NCBI GenBank assembly: GCA_003819975.1
Contig: RPPU01000073.1
Coordinates: forward strand, 1 to 12,106
Direction: 5' to 3'
DNA: 12,106 nucleotides
Origin: Desulfobacteraceae bacterium
Lineage (GTDB): Bacteria; Desulfobacterota; DSM-4660; Desulfatiglandales; HGW-15
Position numbers and translations under genes: made by a program. Each line of letters starts with the position of its first letter. Position 1 is the first letter of the stretch. Below the pieces are notes generated by a model, which made no database searches, was not told the origin of the DNA, and worked only from the letters and a program-made list of their open reading frames with translations. Positions 1 through 7,248 of this stretch are shown here, one piece after another.

Positions 1-11
1 TGGATTGAAGA

Positions 12-3000
12 TTGAAAATCAAAGGCATCGATTTTCCTGAAAAATTATTAAGAGATCAACGACAAAAAAATCTCGTTGTTTTTACTGGCGCCGGCGTATC
101 CATGGGGCCTCCTTCAAAATACCCAGATTTCAGAGGTTTAGTAAAAAAAATCGCAGAACTGAATTACAGAGACGGGCCAAATGAAGAACCCCCAGAACAC
201 TTTTTAGGCCGGTTGGTTAACGAAGAGAAAAAAATCCATGAGCAAGTGGTCAAACTCCTTTCTAGCCCCGATTCAAAACATAATAAGCTTCATGAAGACC
301 TTCTAAAACTATTCAGCAACCCCGAACAGGTCAGGATTGTGACCACCAATTTTGACTTCCACTTTGAATCAGCCGCTGAAAAAGTCTTCAACCAAAAGCC
401 CGAAATCTATCGTGCTCCAGCTTTACCGTTGGGAAATGATTTTTCCGGTATTGTTTATTTGCACGGCAGCGTGAATGGTGCTCCGCGAAAATTGGTATTG
501 ACCGATCAAGATTTCGGCAGAGCCTATATTACTGAAGGATGGGCCACTCGATTCCTGCAAGCAATGTTTTTACATTATGCCGTGTTATTTGTGGGCTATA
601 GTCATGATGATACAGTCATGCATTACCTGTCACGGGGCCTCCCGCCCGAAACCACAAAACCTCGATTTGCTCTTATTAGGTCAGATGAAAACTCCTCTCA
701 ATGGGAATATCGAGGTATCACTCCTTTGCCCTATCCTCATGAAGGCAGAAACGATTATTCCCGGCTCGGTATGGCGGTAGCCGGTTGGGAGCAACATGTC
801 AATCGCGGCAATCTTGACACGGAACAACGCATAAAAGATCTTGTGATCAGCCCACCTCCTTTGGATGAAGAAGATCAGGACTTTTTATATTGGGCTATTC
901 ACGATAAGGTGGCGAATCGTTTCTTTTTCCGGCACGCTAACCGCATAGAATGGCTATCTTGGATCAACGAGCAAAAAATTCTTGCTCCTCTTTTTGCGCA
1001 GGCTGATCTTTCCGAAAATACTAAAAAGTTAGCGCTCTGGATTTCAGAAAACTTTGTCGTCCAAAATGCTGATAAGGTTTTTTTACTACTAGAGAGCAAT
1101 AAAAACCTGCTTAATCCCTGGTTCGGTTATGAGATCGTCCGGCAACTCGCTTATGGAAACCCTTTGCCGGATAAAGATATTATCTTACGTTGGGTGCCGA
1201 TTCTGTTGCAGAATAAATCCGTAATAGATCCCCATCAATATACACGACTATTGGAACATGCCCTGACACAAGACGCTTTTTCGGTCGCTGTTCTTTTATT
1301 CGAATATCTTACAAAGCCACATGCAAAACTTGTGAAAAGTCTTTCATGGGGTCTTGAGAGTTCAGATGAAGGACCGAAAGCCGATATGGCGCTAGAATTT
1401 TTTGGTGACTATCATACGCTGAATGAAATTTGGGAAAAGCTAATTCGGCCCAAACTACCGGAACTCGTAACCCACCTTTGGCCGGTGGTAATTCAAAATT
1501 TTAATCAGGCCTTTCAACTTTTAAAGAGCTGGAATAAAATCCATCCTGGATGGGATCCTTTAAGTTGGAGCCGTTCAGCAATAGAACCTCATGAACAAGA
1601 CCAATATCCTGATACCCAAGACATCTTGATCAATGCCGCCAGGGATTGTCTGGAATGGTTACTCCAAAACAAACCACAAGTGGGGCTTTCCCAAATTAAA
1701 ACATTGTCCGCAATGGAACCCCTAATTTTAAAACGTTTGGCACTGCATGGGGTAAGTCTTACATCACAGCTAAAGGCCAATGAAAAAATTAAATGGGTAC
1801 TTGAAGAAGATTTCATCCAAACTCGCGGATTAAAGCAAGAAATTTTCCAACTCTTGAAAAACGCTTATCCGAATGCTGATTCTGATCTGAAAAGGGCTCT
1901 GCTTAACACAATAACGGCAAAGATCGACGCTCTTCCCGAGAAAGATATAGAAGATCGCAAAAGCAAAGAATATGCTAAATTCAATTTTTTCCAATGGTTA
2001 TCGCATGCAGCCCCTGACTGCCGGGAAGTTGCCGCTCGCCTTGATCTGATCAAGAAGGAATTTCCAGATTTTCAAACAAGGGATTACCCAGGCCTGGATC
2101 ATTGGTCTCATGATGCCCATCGGGTCGGCTCGCATAGCCCTGTTTCCGTTGAAGATCTATTAAAAAAGCAGCCTGCCGAATGGCAAAATTTGTTTCTAAC
2201 TTTTAATGGAGAGGTATCCGTCGGTTCCACTCGTAATGGGTTGCTCCTCAATGTTACCGAGGCGGTGCCGCAAAACTTTAATTGGGCTAAAGAGCTTGCC
2301 GACTTATTGTGCGAACAAACTAAACCGACAGCGGATCTTTGGGAAAGCCTGATCCGGGGTTGGAATAATAGTAAACTCGATCCGGAACAATGGGAACAGG
2401 TCCTATCCATCCTTGATAATCTAGAACCGGCAGCGGAACATGCACAATCCATCTCCGCCTTACTTCAACGTGGTGCCAAAAAGAATGATGAAATACCATT
2501 AGGCCTTTTGAATAAAGCCGACAGCGTGGCCCAAAAAGTCTGGACAACCTTGAAGGATGAAATAAGCGGCGAAACGTACGACTGGTTAATGGAAGCCATT
2601 AACCATCCCGGAGGTTCTCTAACTCTATTCTGGCTCCATGCCCTGTCCCGCACTCGAAGGGAGACAAAGCAAAAAGATAAAGGCTTGATCATGCCGTACA
2701 GAGTACGTTTTGAGGAGATAATTTCTAAAAATAATGAAGCCGCCATCCTGGGTCGGGTTATTTTAACCAACGAACTCGGGTTTTTATTTACCGTAGACCC
2801 CGCATGGACCAAAGAGAAACTCATTCCTCTTTTTGATTGGGATAAAGAGGTTCAACAGGCTGAGCAGGCTTGGAACGCTTGGTTAAAATCGGGGCGGATA
2901 AATGAATCTCTCTTGGATGAACTCATCCCGCTGTTTAAAAAATCTTTTTCTCATCTTTCGACTCAACTTCAAAAGAGCAGGGAGCGCTTCGCTGAGTGGG

Positions 3001-3479
3001 TAGCGCACATCGCCGTCTTTTGGATGGACGATCCCTTGAATAATAATTGGGTGCCTGATTTTCTCATGAACATAGAAGAGCAAGATCGGATCAACTTTGC
3101 CTCTCGTATCGGGCGTCAACTTAAAAATATGGAAAGCGAGAAGAAAATCGGGCTTTGGAAGCGTTGGCTGAAGAGGTATTGGGAAGACAGAAATCAAGGG
3201 ATGCCTGTTCCCCTTGCTGATGGTGAACTCGTAAAAATGATGGAATGGATTGTTGAACTGGAACCGGTTTTTTCTGAGGTTGTTGAAGTGATTTGCAATG
3301 GACGCATTCCCGAATTTAAGCACACATCTTTTTTTTCACAGATGGCAAACGATAAGGCTACCATAACAACCGTTTACCCCACAGATTCGGCAAGGTTGCT
3401 TGTACATCTGACTACCGGGAATCAAATACCAATCTACTTTTGTGATAACCTTGAAAAACTGACTGAGAAGCTAATTTAG
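12..3479 (+). CDS. SIR2-domain large protein, DUF4020-like C-terminus, putative anti-phage NADase
   Basis: Seen: 1155 residues. The N-terminal ~210 residues carry sirtuin-fold NAD-binding motifs: GAGVS at 26-30, PDFR at 38-41, TTNFD at 111-115, a catalytic-type His151 in YLHGS, and FVGYSHDD at 193-200. No zinc-binding Cys pairs are visible, as expected for SIR2_2-type rather than deacetylase sirtuins. The remaining ~900 residues are helical and Trp-rich. The last ~190, around WKRWLKRYWEDRNQGMPVPL and the final ARLLVHL block, resemble DUF4020 from memory. Family knowledge: SIR2 fused to long helical regions (DSR1/DSR2-like and relatives) depletes NAD+ on phage infection and aborts growth. Inference: a single-gene defence effector whose C-terminus senses the trigger. 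The start is TTG, because an in-frame TGA lies at 6-8 and the next Met (residue 31) falls at the edge of the GAGVS motif. The gene is more AT-rich by eye than those downstream, suggesting transfer. The SIR2 call is firm; the defence role is inferred. Confidence 0.88.
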   Translation: MKIKGIDFPEKLLRDQRQKNLVVFTGAGVSMGPPSKYPDFRGLVKKIAELNYRDGPNEEPPEHFLGRLVNEEKKIHEQVVKLLSSPDSKHNKLHEDLLKLFSNPEQVRIVTTNFDFHFESAAEKVFNQKPEIYRAPALPLGNDFSGIVYLHGSVNGAPRKLVLTDQDFGRAYITEGWATRFLQAMFLHYAVLFVGYSHDDTVMHYLSRGLPPETTKPRFALIRSDENSSQWEYRGITPLPYPHEGRNDYSRLGMAVAGWEQHVNRGNLDTEQRIKDLVISPPPLDEEDQDFLYWAIHDKVANRFFFRHANRIEWLSWINEQKILAPLFAQADLSENTKKLALWISENFVVQNADKVFLLLESNKNLLNPWFGYEIVRQLAYGNPLPDKDIILRWVPILLQNKSVIDPHQYTRLLEHALTQDAFSVAVLLFEYLTKPHAKLVKSLSWGLESSDEGPKADMALEFFGDYHTLNEIWEKLIRPKLPELVTHLWPVVIQNFNQAFQLLKSWNKIHPGWDPLSWSRSAIEPHEQDQYPDTQDILINAARDCLEWLLQNKPQVGLSQIKTLSAMEPLILKRLALHGVSLTSQLKANEKIKWVLEEDFIQTRGLKQEIFQLLKNAYPNADSDLKRALLNTITAKIDALPEKDIEDRKSKEYAKFNFFQWLSHAAPDCREVAARLDLIKKEFPDFQTRDYPGLDHWSHDAHRVGSHSPVSVEDLLKKQPAEWQNLFLTFNGEVSVGSTRNGLLLNVTEAVPQNFNWAKELADLLCEQTKPTADLWESLIRGWNNSKLDPEQWEQVLSILDNLEPAAEHAQSISALLQRGAKKNDEIPLGLLNKADSVAQKVWTTLKDEISGETYDWLMEAINHPGGSLTLFWLHALSRTRRETKQKDKGLIMPYRVRFEEIISKNNEAAILGRVILTNELGFLFTVDPAWTKEKLIPLFDWDKEVQQAEQAWNAWLKSGRINESLLDELIPLFKKSFSHLSTQLQKSRERFAEWVAHIAVFWMDDPLNNNWVPDFLMNIEEQDRINFASRIGRQLKNMESEKKIGLWKRWLKRYWEDRNQGMPVPLADGELVKMMEWIVELEPVFSEVVEVICNGRIPEFKHTSFFSQMANDKATITTVYPTDSARLLVHLTTGNQIPIYFCDNLEKLTEKLI

Positions 3480-3641
3480 CTGCATTTGGTTGCAAGAACG
3501 CGTTAGCGCTTTCGAACAAAATCAGTGATGCTTAAATGATGACTCTAATTGATTTAAATGGTTTTAGATTTTCTCTATTTTATACAAACGAATTAGAATA
3601 TGGATTTTCCCACTCATTCTAATTTTTATGGAGGTTTTATT

Positions 3642-3836
3642 ATGGTGAATCATATTGATCCTGCCCAATCTGAAGAAAGATCCTGTTCAGACGATTACGT
3701 CCACGATTGCCACCAGGTGCCTTTCAGCAAACCCGAAGATACTAAATCGTTTTTTTTCTGGCTGTTTGTGGTTCTGGGCGTTCCGGTCCTGATAATCGCC
3801 TTGATTATCTATGCGCTCTTCAGATGGGTGTTTTGA
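3642..3836 (+). CDS. small single-pass membrane protein (64 aa), weakly NapE/TorE-like
   Basis: Start chosen at ATG 3642 because a clean GGAGGT (3630-3635) sits 6 bases upstream. An upstream in-frame ATG at 3600 has no ribosome binding site. The product has a polar, acidic N-terminus of about 35 residues with two cysteines (C15, C23), then one transmembrane helix at about 36-58 and a short basic-aromatic end (RWVF). The pattern of charged residues, FFFWLFVVLGVPVL and a second hydrophobic block vaguely resembles NapE/TorE small membrane subunits. No nap or tor genes are nearby, so this is only a shape similarity. It lies 160 bp downstream of the SIR2 gene with its own AT-rich leader. Function is unknown. 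Confidence 0.6.
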   Translation: MVNHIDPAQSEERSCSDDYVHDCHQVPFSKPEDTKSFFFWLFVVLGVPVLIIALIIYALFRWVF

Positions 3837-3878
3837 TCCTAACGCGCTTTTACAAAAAATCCGCGGTAGGGGGAGGTT

Positions 3879-3928
3879 GTGCGAAAAGAGACGCACCAAG
3901 TAGAGCCGAAAAATCATGCGGCTCTACT
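3879..3928. repeat. two tandem intergenic hairpins
   Basis: The first hairpin is GTGCG (3879-3883) with CGCAC (3892-3896), a 5-bp stem and 8-base loop. The second is a perfect 10-bp inverted repeat, AGTAGAGCCG (3899-3908) and CGGCTCTACT (3919-3928), with a 10-base A-rich loop. They lie 40-90 bases after the small membrane protein gene and end 30 bases before the next start codon. No T-tract follows on the + strand, so a canonical intrinsic terminator is not supported. They could be a leader structure, a protein-binding palindrome or a weak attenuator. Confidence 0.6.
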
Positions 3929-3958
3929 GAACTGTGCGCCTGTATAAGGCAATGATCG

Positions 3959-4507
3959 ATGCTTCCAAATAAGAAAATTGAAAACAAGGGCATCATTTCG
4001 TCCGAATTTGTAAAATTGAGCCTGACCGATTTTTTATCGGCCTGTCAATATGTGCAAGAATTGCCTTATGGCCGGACATCAAAACCGAAAGATTTTCTGC
4101 TCGTGCTCAAAGAACAGCACGGCACCTGCAGCTCCAAACATGCCTTGCTGGCCGCTTTGGCTGAGGAACTCGGTTTGCCGCTTAGCTTGACTCTCGGAAT
4201 TTACCGCATGACCGCGGCCAACACTCCCGGAGTCGGCCCGATTTTGGCCAAACACCGGATGGAATTCATTCCCGAAGCCCATTGTTATCTGACCTATCAG
4301 AATGAGCGTTTTGATTTTACAAAAAAGCTCAAACCGGGGCAGGAACCGATTACTGAATTTCTGACAGAGGAAATCATTATCCCGGTACAAATTGGAGCCT
4401 ATAAAACCGAATTTCACAAAGCCTTTTTACGCGATTATTACGGTCCGGAACGCCTGGATGAAATCTGGGCCATCCGGGAAGAATGTATTAAAACCCTCAG
4501 CGATTGA
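3959..4507 (+). CDS. transglutaminase-like (papain-fold) domain protein, 182 aa
   Basis: Seen: the order of conserved residues matches a transglutaminase-like Cys-His-Asp triad. Cys57 lies in GTCSSKHALLAALAEELGLP at the start of a helix, His108 in EAHCYLTY on a strand, and Asp119 in RFDFT (the usual DPT position). The segment after Cys57, ending LGLPLSLTLGIYRM, follows the family pattern of helix, loop, then strand. There is no signal peptide or membrane segment, so it is probably cytoplasmic. Family knowledge: bacterial proteins of this fold are mostly cysteine proteases or amidases, and the substrate cannot be read here. The start is ATG 3959 with a modest AAGG at 3946-3949. It stands between the tandem hairpins and the GTTCAA-rich element, so it may be monocistronic. 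Domain call moderately firm, activity inferred. Confidence 0.72.
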   Translation: MLPNKKIENKGIISSEFVKLSLTDFLSACQYVQELPYGRTSKPKDFLLVLKEQHGTCSSKHALLAALAEELGLPLSLTLGIYRMTAANTPGVGPILAKHRMEFIPEAHCYLTYQNERFDFTKKLKPGQEPITEFLTEEIIIPVQIGAYKTEFHKAFLRDYYGPERLDEIWAIREECIKTLSD

Positions 4508-4550
4508 CAACATCGCCCGATGGTTTATATTGAAAAATCGAATAACAACT

Positions 4551-4674
4551 CACGTTCAAAGCTCAAGAATTTACGGTTCAACGTCAAAAAACATTGAAAA
4601 TGAAGCTATTTGGTTGAAAACAAATCGATTATTACGGGTTTATTGGCAACCTTGAACTGTGAACCGTGAACTTA
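4551..4674. repeat. GTTCAA-type intergenic inverted-repeat element
   Basis: The gap between the transglutaminase-like gene and bfr (4508-4712) contains degenerate repeats of GTTCAA-like words. Examples are CACGTTCAAAGCTCAA, ACGGTTCAACGTCAA and, on the other side, CTTGAACTGTGAACCGTGAAC. ACGGTTCA (4573-4580) and TGAACCGT (4660-4667) are exact reverse complements. Around them the left arm (about 4551-4586) and right arm (about 4647-4674) stay roughly complementary, so a single-stranded copy would fold into a long imperfect hairpin. No coding sequence is credible here. It resembles small non-autonomous palindromic repeats scattered between genes. Confidence 0.5.
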
Positions 4675-4712
4675 ATAACCTGATTTTTTAAGCATCAACC
4701 AGGAGGAGCCCC

Positions 4713-5261
4713 ATGGAATCCAAAGAAAAAAGAAAAGAAAATGTCATCGAGGTTTTGAATAAAGCGCGCGCCATGGAACTGCACGCCATTCACCAGTACA
4801 TGAACCAGCATTATAATCTCGACAACATGGATTACGGCGACATGGCCCGCAGTCTAAAATTGATCGCCATCGACGAGATGCGGCACAGCGAGATGTTCGC
4901 CGACCGCATCAAGGAATTAGGGGGCGAACCGACCGCCGATCCGGCCCAGCCGACTCAAAAGGGCCAGACCGTCGAAGCCGTCTTTCCTTTTGACGCCGCC
5001 CAGGAAGACAATACCATGAATGTCTACAATCAGTTCCTGCTGATTTGTCGTGAAAACGGCGACAGCATCAGCGTCAAACTGTTTGAGACCATCATCGATG
5101 AAGAGCAGATCCATTTCAATTATTTCGACAATGTCAACGACCACATAGAAAAACTCGGCCAAGTCTATCTGGCCCAAATCGCGGGCACGCCCTCCAGCAC
5201 CGGTATCCCGGCCCGGGGCTTTATCGCCGCCCAAAGCGGAGCGACACCCATTGGAGCGTGA
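4713..5261 (+). CDS. bfr: bacterioferritin (haem-binding diiron ferritin)
   Basis: Stores iron as ferric mineral inside a 24-subunit cytoplasmic shell and oxidises Fe2+ at a diiron ferroxidase site. All ferroxidase ligands line up with E. coli Bfr: Glu22 (MELHAIHQY), Glu55 and His58 (DEMRH), Glu98, and Glu131 with His134 (DEEQIH). Glu98 and Glu131 are 33 residues apart, as Glu94 and Glu127 are in E. coli. Met56 occupies the position of the haem-ligating Met52, so haem binding at the dimer interface is expected. At 182 residues it is about 24 longer than E. coli Bfr. The extra tail begins AGTPSSTG and resembles that of Desulfovibrio-type bacterioferritins. A strong AGGAGGAG precedes the ATG. 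It is the first gene of a tight five-gene run, and no iron-responsive operator was recognised. Confidence 0.95.
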   Translation: MESKEKRKENVIEVLNKARAMELHAIHQYMNQHYNLDNMDYGDMARSLKLIAIDEMRHSEMFADRIKELGGEPTADPAQPTQKGQTVEAVFPFDAAQEDNTMNVYNQFLLICRENGDSISVKLFETIIDEEQIHFNYFDNVNDHIEKLGQVYLAQIAGTPSSTGIPARGFIAAQSGATPIGA

Positions 5262-5294
5262 TTTCCGTTTTTAAACAATCAAGGAGGTTAAGGC

Positions 5295-5705
5295 ATGTCG
5301 CGTCAGAATATCATTCTGCAAATCTATGGTTACATCATATGTATAATTACAATAACGACCTTTCTTTTCGGATCATACAATCTTGCTGAATCAATTTCAG
5401 ACAGAAGCGGGTTAAAAATACCTTCTTCAACTTTTGCTAGTTATGAAAATTATAAGGAAGATTTAATGAACAATATATTGGAAAAATTCAATTGTGATGA
5501 AATAAAATCCAATATAAAACCTTATATCCCCACTGATGATGAAATGATAAAGATGTTTGAAAATGAAAAACAAATCGATCTGGCTCGAGATAGGCACCGC
5601 AATACAAAGGAAATAATATCGAAATCCGTTCTTGTTTTGTTGAGCATCGTGATTTTTCTTTTTCATTGGAAATTTACAAGAAAATCTTCCATAACAACAC
5701 CTTAA
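5295..5705 (+). CDS. two-TM hypothetical membrane protein, 136 aa
   Basis: Not assignable to a named family. It has an N-terminal transmembrane helix at about 7-28, starting just after MSRQNII. A polar middle of about 80 residues contains many acidic and lysine residues, and a second helix lies at about 108-125 followed by a short basic tail. The N-out/C-out or N-in/C-in topology would put the middle loop on one face of the membrane. From memory, similar YGYIICII-starting two-helix hypothetical proteins occur in many bacteria. The start is well fixed by AAGGAGG (5281-5287), 7 bases before the ATG. It lies 33 bp after bfr and 13 bp before the next gene, so it is probably co-transcribed. Its base composition is strikingly AT-rich compared with both neighbours, suggesting a separate origin. 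Confidence 0.75.
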   Translation: MSRQNIILQIYGYIICIITITTFLFGSYNLAESISDRSGLKIPSSTFASYENYKEDLMNNILEKFNCDEIKSNIKPYIPTDDEMIKMFENEKQIDLARDRHRNTKEIISKSVLVLLSIVIFLFHWKFTRKSSITTP

Positions 5706-5718
5706 AAGAAAGAAATTC

Positions 5719-7248
5719 ATGATGCAATCCGACCCTGTTCTCGTGACCGGCGCCACCGGCTATGTGGGCGGCCGGCTGGTGCCGCAACTTTTAGCCTCGG
5801 GCTATCGCGTCCGGGCCCTGGGCCGTTCCTTATCCAAGTTAAAAGCCCGGCCCTGGGCCAGCCACCCCAAGGTCGAACTGGTTCAGGCTGACGCACTCGA
5901 TTTAAATTCTTTGCTCCCGGCCGCGCAGGGCTGTTGGGCTGCTGTTTACCTGATCCATTCCATGAATCCGCAGCAAAAAGATTTCGTGAAAGCCGATAAA
6001 AAAGCCGCCATAAACATGATGCGCGCCGCCGAACAAGCCGGCATTCAAAGGATCATCTACTTGGGCGGCTTGGGCGAGGAGAGCGGTTGGCTCAGTCAGC
6101 ACCTCCGTTCGCGGCGTGAAGTGGCCGAAATCCTTCAAATGGGTTCGGTATCCGTCACCTGGTTGCGCGCCGCCATGATTCTGGGTTCCGGAAGCGCTTC
6201 TTTTGAAATCCTGCGTTATCTGGTGGAACATTTGCCCGTTATTCTCGCTCCCAAGTGGGTCCGCAACCCGGTGCAGCCCATTGCCATCCGCAATGTGCTG
6301 AATTATCTGCAAGGCTGCCTGGAGCACCCCGAAACTGGCGGCCAAACCTACGACATCGGCGGCCCGGATATCTTGACCTATGAAAACCTGATACGTATTT
6401 ACGCGGATGAAGCCGGTTTGCGCAAGCGCTGGATTATTCCTGTCCCGTTTCTGAGCCTGGGCTTAAGTTCTTATTGGATCCATTTTCTTACGCCCGTGCC
6501 TTCTTATATCGCCAAACCCTTGACTCAGGGCTTGCGCACGCCCGTGGTTTGCACGGAGAGCCGCATTCAAGCCATTATTCCCCAAAAACTTTTGAATTGC
6601 CAAGAAACCATCGGCCTGGCGCTAGGCCGGATCCAAAAGCAATGCGTGGATACCTGCTGGACCGACGCCGGTTCGATTACCGCTCCTGAATGGCTGCATT
6701 ACGGCGATGCGCCTTATGCGGGCGGAACCATCATGCAAACCGGATACCGGATCATACTCGACGCCGCGCCGGAACAAGTCTGGGACCCCATCGAAAATAT
6801 CGGCGGACAAACCGGTTGGTATGCGGCCGATTTTCTTTGGTCTCTGCGGGGCTTGGCCGACCGTCTCTTCGGCGGATTCGGACACAAAAGAGGCCGGCGC
6901 CAACACACGGAGCTCTATACCGGCGATGCCATTGATTTTTTTCGGGTTCTGGATGTTCAAAAACCTCTGCACCTGAAACTTTTTGCCGAGATGAAATTCC
7001 CCGGGGAAGCGGTTCTGGAATTTAAGATCCGCAGTTTTAAACAAGGCGTCACCGAGCTCCGGATCGTTTCGCGTTATCTGCCCAAAGGGTTGTCGGGATT
7101 GCTTTTCTGGTATATGTTATATCCCTTTCATCGCTGGATCTTTTTTAATATGTTGAAGAATATCGCCCAAACCATTCACAAACCTATTTTACGGGGTCCG
7201 GATCGCCTGAAACCCGGACGCCTTCCAAAGGTGCCTAAACGGAGATGA
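5719..7248 (+). CDS. SDR-family NAD(P)-binding protein with DUF2867 domain (YbjT-like)
   Basis: Two-domain protein of 509 residues. The N-terminal half is an extended/atypical short-chain dehydrogenase Rossmann fold with TGATGYVG at 10-17, an IHSM segment where the active-site region begins, and an IIYLGGLG strand. Residues from about 340 match the DUF2867 (SRPBCC-like) C-terminal domain: GYRIILDAAPEQVWDPIENIGG, then LYTGDAIDFFRVLDV, and a hydrophobic GLLFWYMLYPFHRWIFFNM near the end. Domain order and many segments align with E. coli YbjT (476 aa), recalled from memory. Family knowledge: NAD(P)-binding is expected, but the substrate of YbjT-type proteins is not established. The start may be either of two adjacent ATGs (5719, 5722). 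The stop overlaps the next gene by ATGA, indicating translational coupling. Confidence 0.9.
   Translation: MMQSDPVLVTGATGYVGGRLVPQLLASGYRVRALGRSLSKLKARPWASHPKVELVQADALDLNSLLPAAQGCWAAVYLIHSMNPQQKDFVKADKKAAINMMRAAEQAGIQRIIYLGGLGEESGWLSQHLRSRREVAEILQMGSVSVTWLRAAMILGSGSASFEILRYLVEHLPVILAPKWVRNPVQPIAIRNVLNYLQGCLEHPETGGQTYDIGGPDILTYENLIRIYADEAGLRKRWIIPVPFLSLGLSSYWIHFLTPVPSYIAKPLTQGLRTPVVCTESRIQAIIPQKLLNCQETIGLALGRIQKQCVDTCWTDAGSITAPEWLHYGDAPYAGGTIMQTGYRIILDAAPEQVWDPIENIGGQTGWYAADFLWSLRGLADRLFGGFGHKRGRRQHTELYTGDAIDFFRVLDVQKPLHLKLFAEMKFPGEAVLEFKIRSFKQGVTELRIVSRYLPKGLSGLLFWYMLYPFHRWIFFNMLKNIAQTIHKPILRGPDRLKPGRLPKVPKRR

Noticed and set aside
3600..3602. Upstream ATG as start of the small membrane protein
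   Set aside because: No ribosome binding site precedes it, while ATG 3642 has GGAGGT at ideal spacing.
3880..3930. Intrinsic terminator after the small membrane protein gene
   Set aside because: The hairpins are good but no T-run follows either one on the + strand.
4392..4655. 87-residue + strand frame overlapping the end of the transglutaminase-like gene
   Set aside because: It runs from an alternative frame of that gene into the GTTCAA repeat and lacks protein-like features and a ribosome binding site.
4643..4678. Promoter for bfr (TTGGCA or TTGAAC as -35)
   Set aside because: No acceptable -10 hexamer occurs at 16-18 bases from either candidate, and the TTGAAC words belong to the repeat element.
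5902..6345. 147-residue minus-strand frame inside the YbjT-like gene
   Set aside because: It is a shadow of a clearly conserved + strand protein, with no ribosome binding site or family resemblance.
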